Shown in pieces: positions 63,142 to 64,000 of a DNA stretch of 64,000 nt. Each line of letters opens with the position of its first letter. Within the stretch, counting starts at the first letter, position 1. This DNA comes from Bacteroidota bacterium (GTDB taxonomy: Bacteria > Bacteroidota > Bacteroidia > Bacteroidales > VadinHA17): NCBI GenBank assembly GCA_018262715.1, contig JADFDS010000011.1:103760-167759 (forward strand). Reading direction: 5' to 3'. Both the position numbers and the translations under genes were made by a program. The notes under the pieces are model-generated. The model worked only from the letters and a program-made list of their open reading frames with translations, searched no databases and was not told the DNA's origin.

Positions 63142-64000
63142 ATGCCACATGGATTCCTGAATGCAAGTTACTCCGTTTTCTCTTACGCCGCAAAGAGATA
63201 TGGGGGTATTCGTGCCATTCCGCCGCTGCCGCCGGCAATCAGCGTTGAGCTGAGCAGCGTGTGCAACCTGTCCTGTCCGGAGTGTGTCACCGGCCTCGGC
63301 CTTACCAGGAGGGCAAACAGCTTCATCAGTTATGACCTTGCCGCGGAGATTGCCTCTCAGTCAGGGCGGCGGGTGCTGTCAGCATGGCTCAGTTACCAGG
63401 GAGAACCCATGATGCACCCTGAATTCTTCCGTATAGCAGAACTTTTTACCGGAATGAACCCGGTGATTTCAACCAACGGCCATTTCCTCGATCCGGAGAA
63501 TTGCAGAAGGCTTGCAGATTCGCCGCTGAAAAAAATTATCATCTCATGGGACGGCGCCACCCCGGAGGTATACAATATCTACCGGAAGGGGGGAGATCAT
63601 GCTGTTGTCAAAGAAGGTATCCGCAGGCTGGCCGCCACGATAAAGGAGAGGAGGTCAAAGCTGGAAATGATTCTGCAGTTCCTGGTTCACAGGGGTAACG
63701 AGCATGAAACTGAGGCAGCTTCTTCCTTTGCAAGGTCAGTGGGTGCAGGCTTCCGGGTAAAGAGCATGCAGGTGCTTGACCCGGCCGGAGCCGGGAAATG
63801 GGCGCCATCTGACCCGCGGAAGTCACGCTTCATGAAGGGCGATGACGGCGCCTGGCGGGCTGCAGAGTCATCAGCTAAAGGATGCCTCAGGATGTGGACC
63901 TCGGCGGTAATCACCACCGACGGCGACGTTATTCCCTGCTGCTATGACAAAAACCTCAGGCATGTTATGGGAAACCTCGGACAACAGACTCTCAGCGGGA
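63142..64000 (+). CDS. Radical SAM/SPASM domain protein, 3' end cut off by window
   Basis: The frame from ATG 63142 (MPHGFLNASYSVFSYAAKRYGG) stays open to the window edge, 286 codons. ISVELSSVCNLSCPECVTG (about 32-50) holds the radical SAM CxxxCxxC cluster. WLSYQGEPMMHPEFF, VISTNGHFLD and IIISWDGATPEVYNIYRKGG are the following barrel strands of the AdoMet radical family. TTDGDVIPCCYDKN (about 258-271) marks the start of a SPASM auxiliary-cluster domain, which is truncated. Family roles include peptide maturation and anaerobic sulfatase maturation; the substrate cannot be told here. It diverges from the sigma-FecR operon. Confidence 0.88.
   Translation, partial: MPHGFLNASYSVFSYAAKRYGGIRAIPPLPPAISVELSSVCNLSCPECVTGLGLTRRANSFISYDLAAEIASQSGRRVLSAWLSYQGEPMMHPEFFRIAELFTGMNPVISTNGHFLDPENCRRLADSPLKKIIISWDGATPEVYNIYRKGGDHAVVKEGIRRLAATIKERRSKLEMILQFLVHRGNEHETEAASSFARSVGAGFRVKSMQVLDPAGAGKWAPSDPRKSRFMKGDDGAWRAAESSAKGCLRMWTSAVITTDGDVIPCCYDKNLRHVMGNLGQQTLSG

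Noticed and set aside
1-64000. Prophage, insertion sequence, CRISPR or plasmid elements
   Set aside because: No transposase, integrase, phage structural gene, repeat-spacer array or origin feature was recognised.

Overview
The window is a stretch of chromosome from a Bacteroidota bacterium, most likely of the Bacteroidales or a close relative. The evidence is type IX secretion (T9SS) hallmarks (PorZ-like protein, type B sorting domain, PorP/SprF), Bacteroidota-only families (DUF3098, cytochrome b558-type SdhC, FecI/FecR with STN and carboxypeptidase-like domains), and recurrent Bacteroidota-type promoters (TTTG, about 19 nt, TAnnTTTG) just upstream of genes. No phage genes, transposase, rRNA or CRISPR array was seen. 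Genes are densely packed and no intergenic stretch clearly exceeds about 300 bp.

Layout. 1-7.3 kb: the 3' part of a GH28 pectinase gene, then leftward genes for an M16 zinc protease, a deoxynucleoside kinase, a GH3-family protein and RecO. 7.4-13.7 kb: two paralogous rightward cyclase-HD fusion genes enclose leftward porZ and rdgB. The first has an intact HD metal site; the second is membrane-anchored and its HD site is lost. 13.7-18.6 kb: ilvE, then an ftsX-DUF3098-uppP-truB-queA cluster. 18.8-26.2 kb: a 2107-residue T9SS adhesin with a C-type lectin domain and SprB repeats, followed by its PorP/SprF partner. 26.2-34 kb: envelope and polysaccharide genes (methyltransferase, YfhO, flippase, glycosyltransferase) next to glyS. 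34-43.4 kb: nadB, a CPBP protease, a Dus enzyme, an unknown protein, aminopeptidase P and the sdhCAB operon.

43.4-54.2 kb: a hydrolase, a CtpA-like protease, dCMP deaminase, a PhzF-like protein and a metallo-beta-lactamase-fold hydrolase. Then comes a decaying patch (a 64-codon SGNH-hydrolase remnant and an acyltransferase pseudogene) around a fusion of a glucosyl-3-phosphoglycerate-synthase-like transferase with a HAD phosphatase. After it lie a phosphoesterase, a DUF4956 protein, a CotH-like protein and a SdiA-regulated-type lipoprotein. 54.2-64 kb: tRNA-Leu(CAA), a DUF1080 lipoprotein, dxs, an OmpA-family lipoprotein, and a four-gene operon (carboxypeptidase-like protein, ECF sigma factor, FecR, STN plus carboxypeptidase-like protein) with no TonB receptor. 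A radical SAM gene runs off the right edge.

Main candidates for new biology are the paired cyclase-HD proteins, the predicted one-polypeptide glucosylglycerate synthase/phosphatase, and the sigma/anti-sigma operon in which the STN domain sits on a non-receptor protein. All function calls come from reading motifs by eye; no database search was run.
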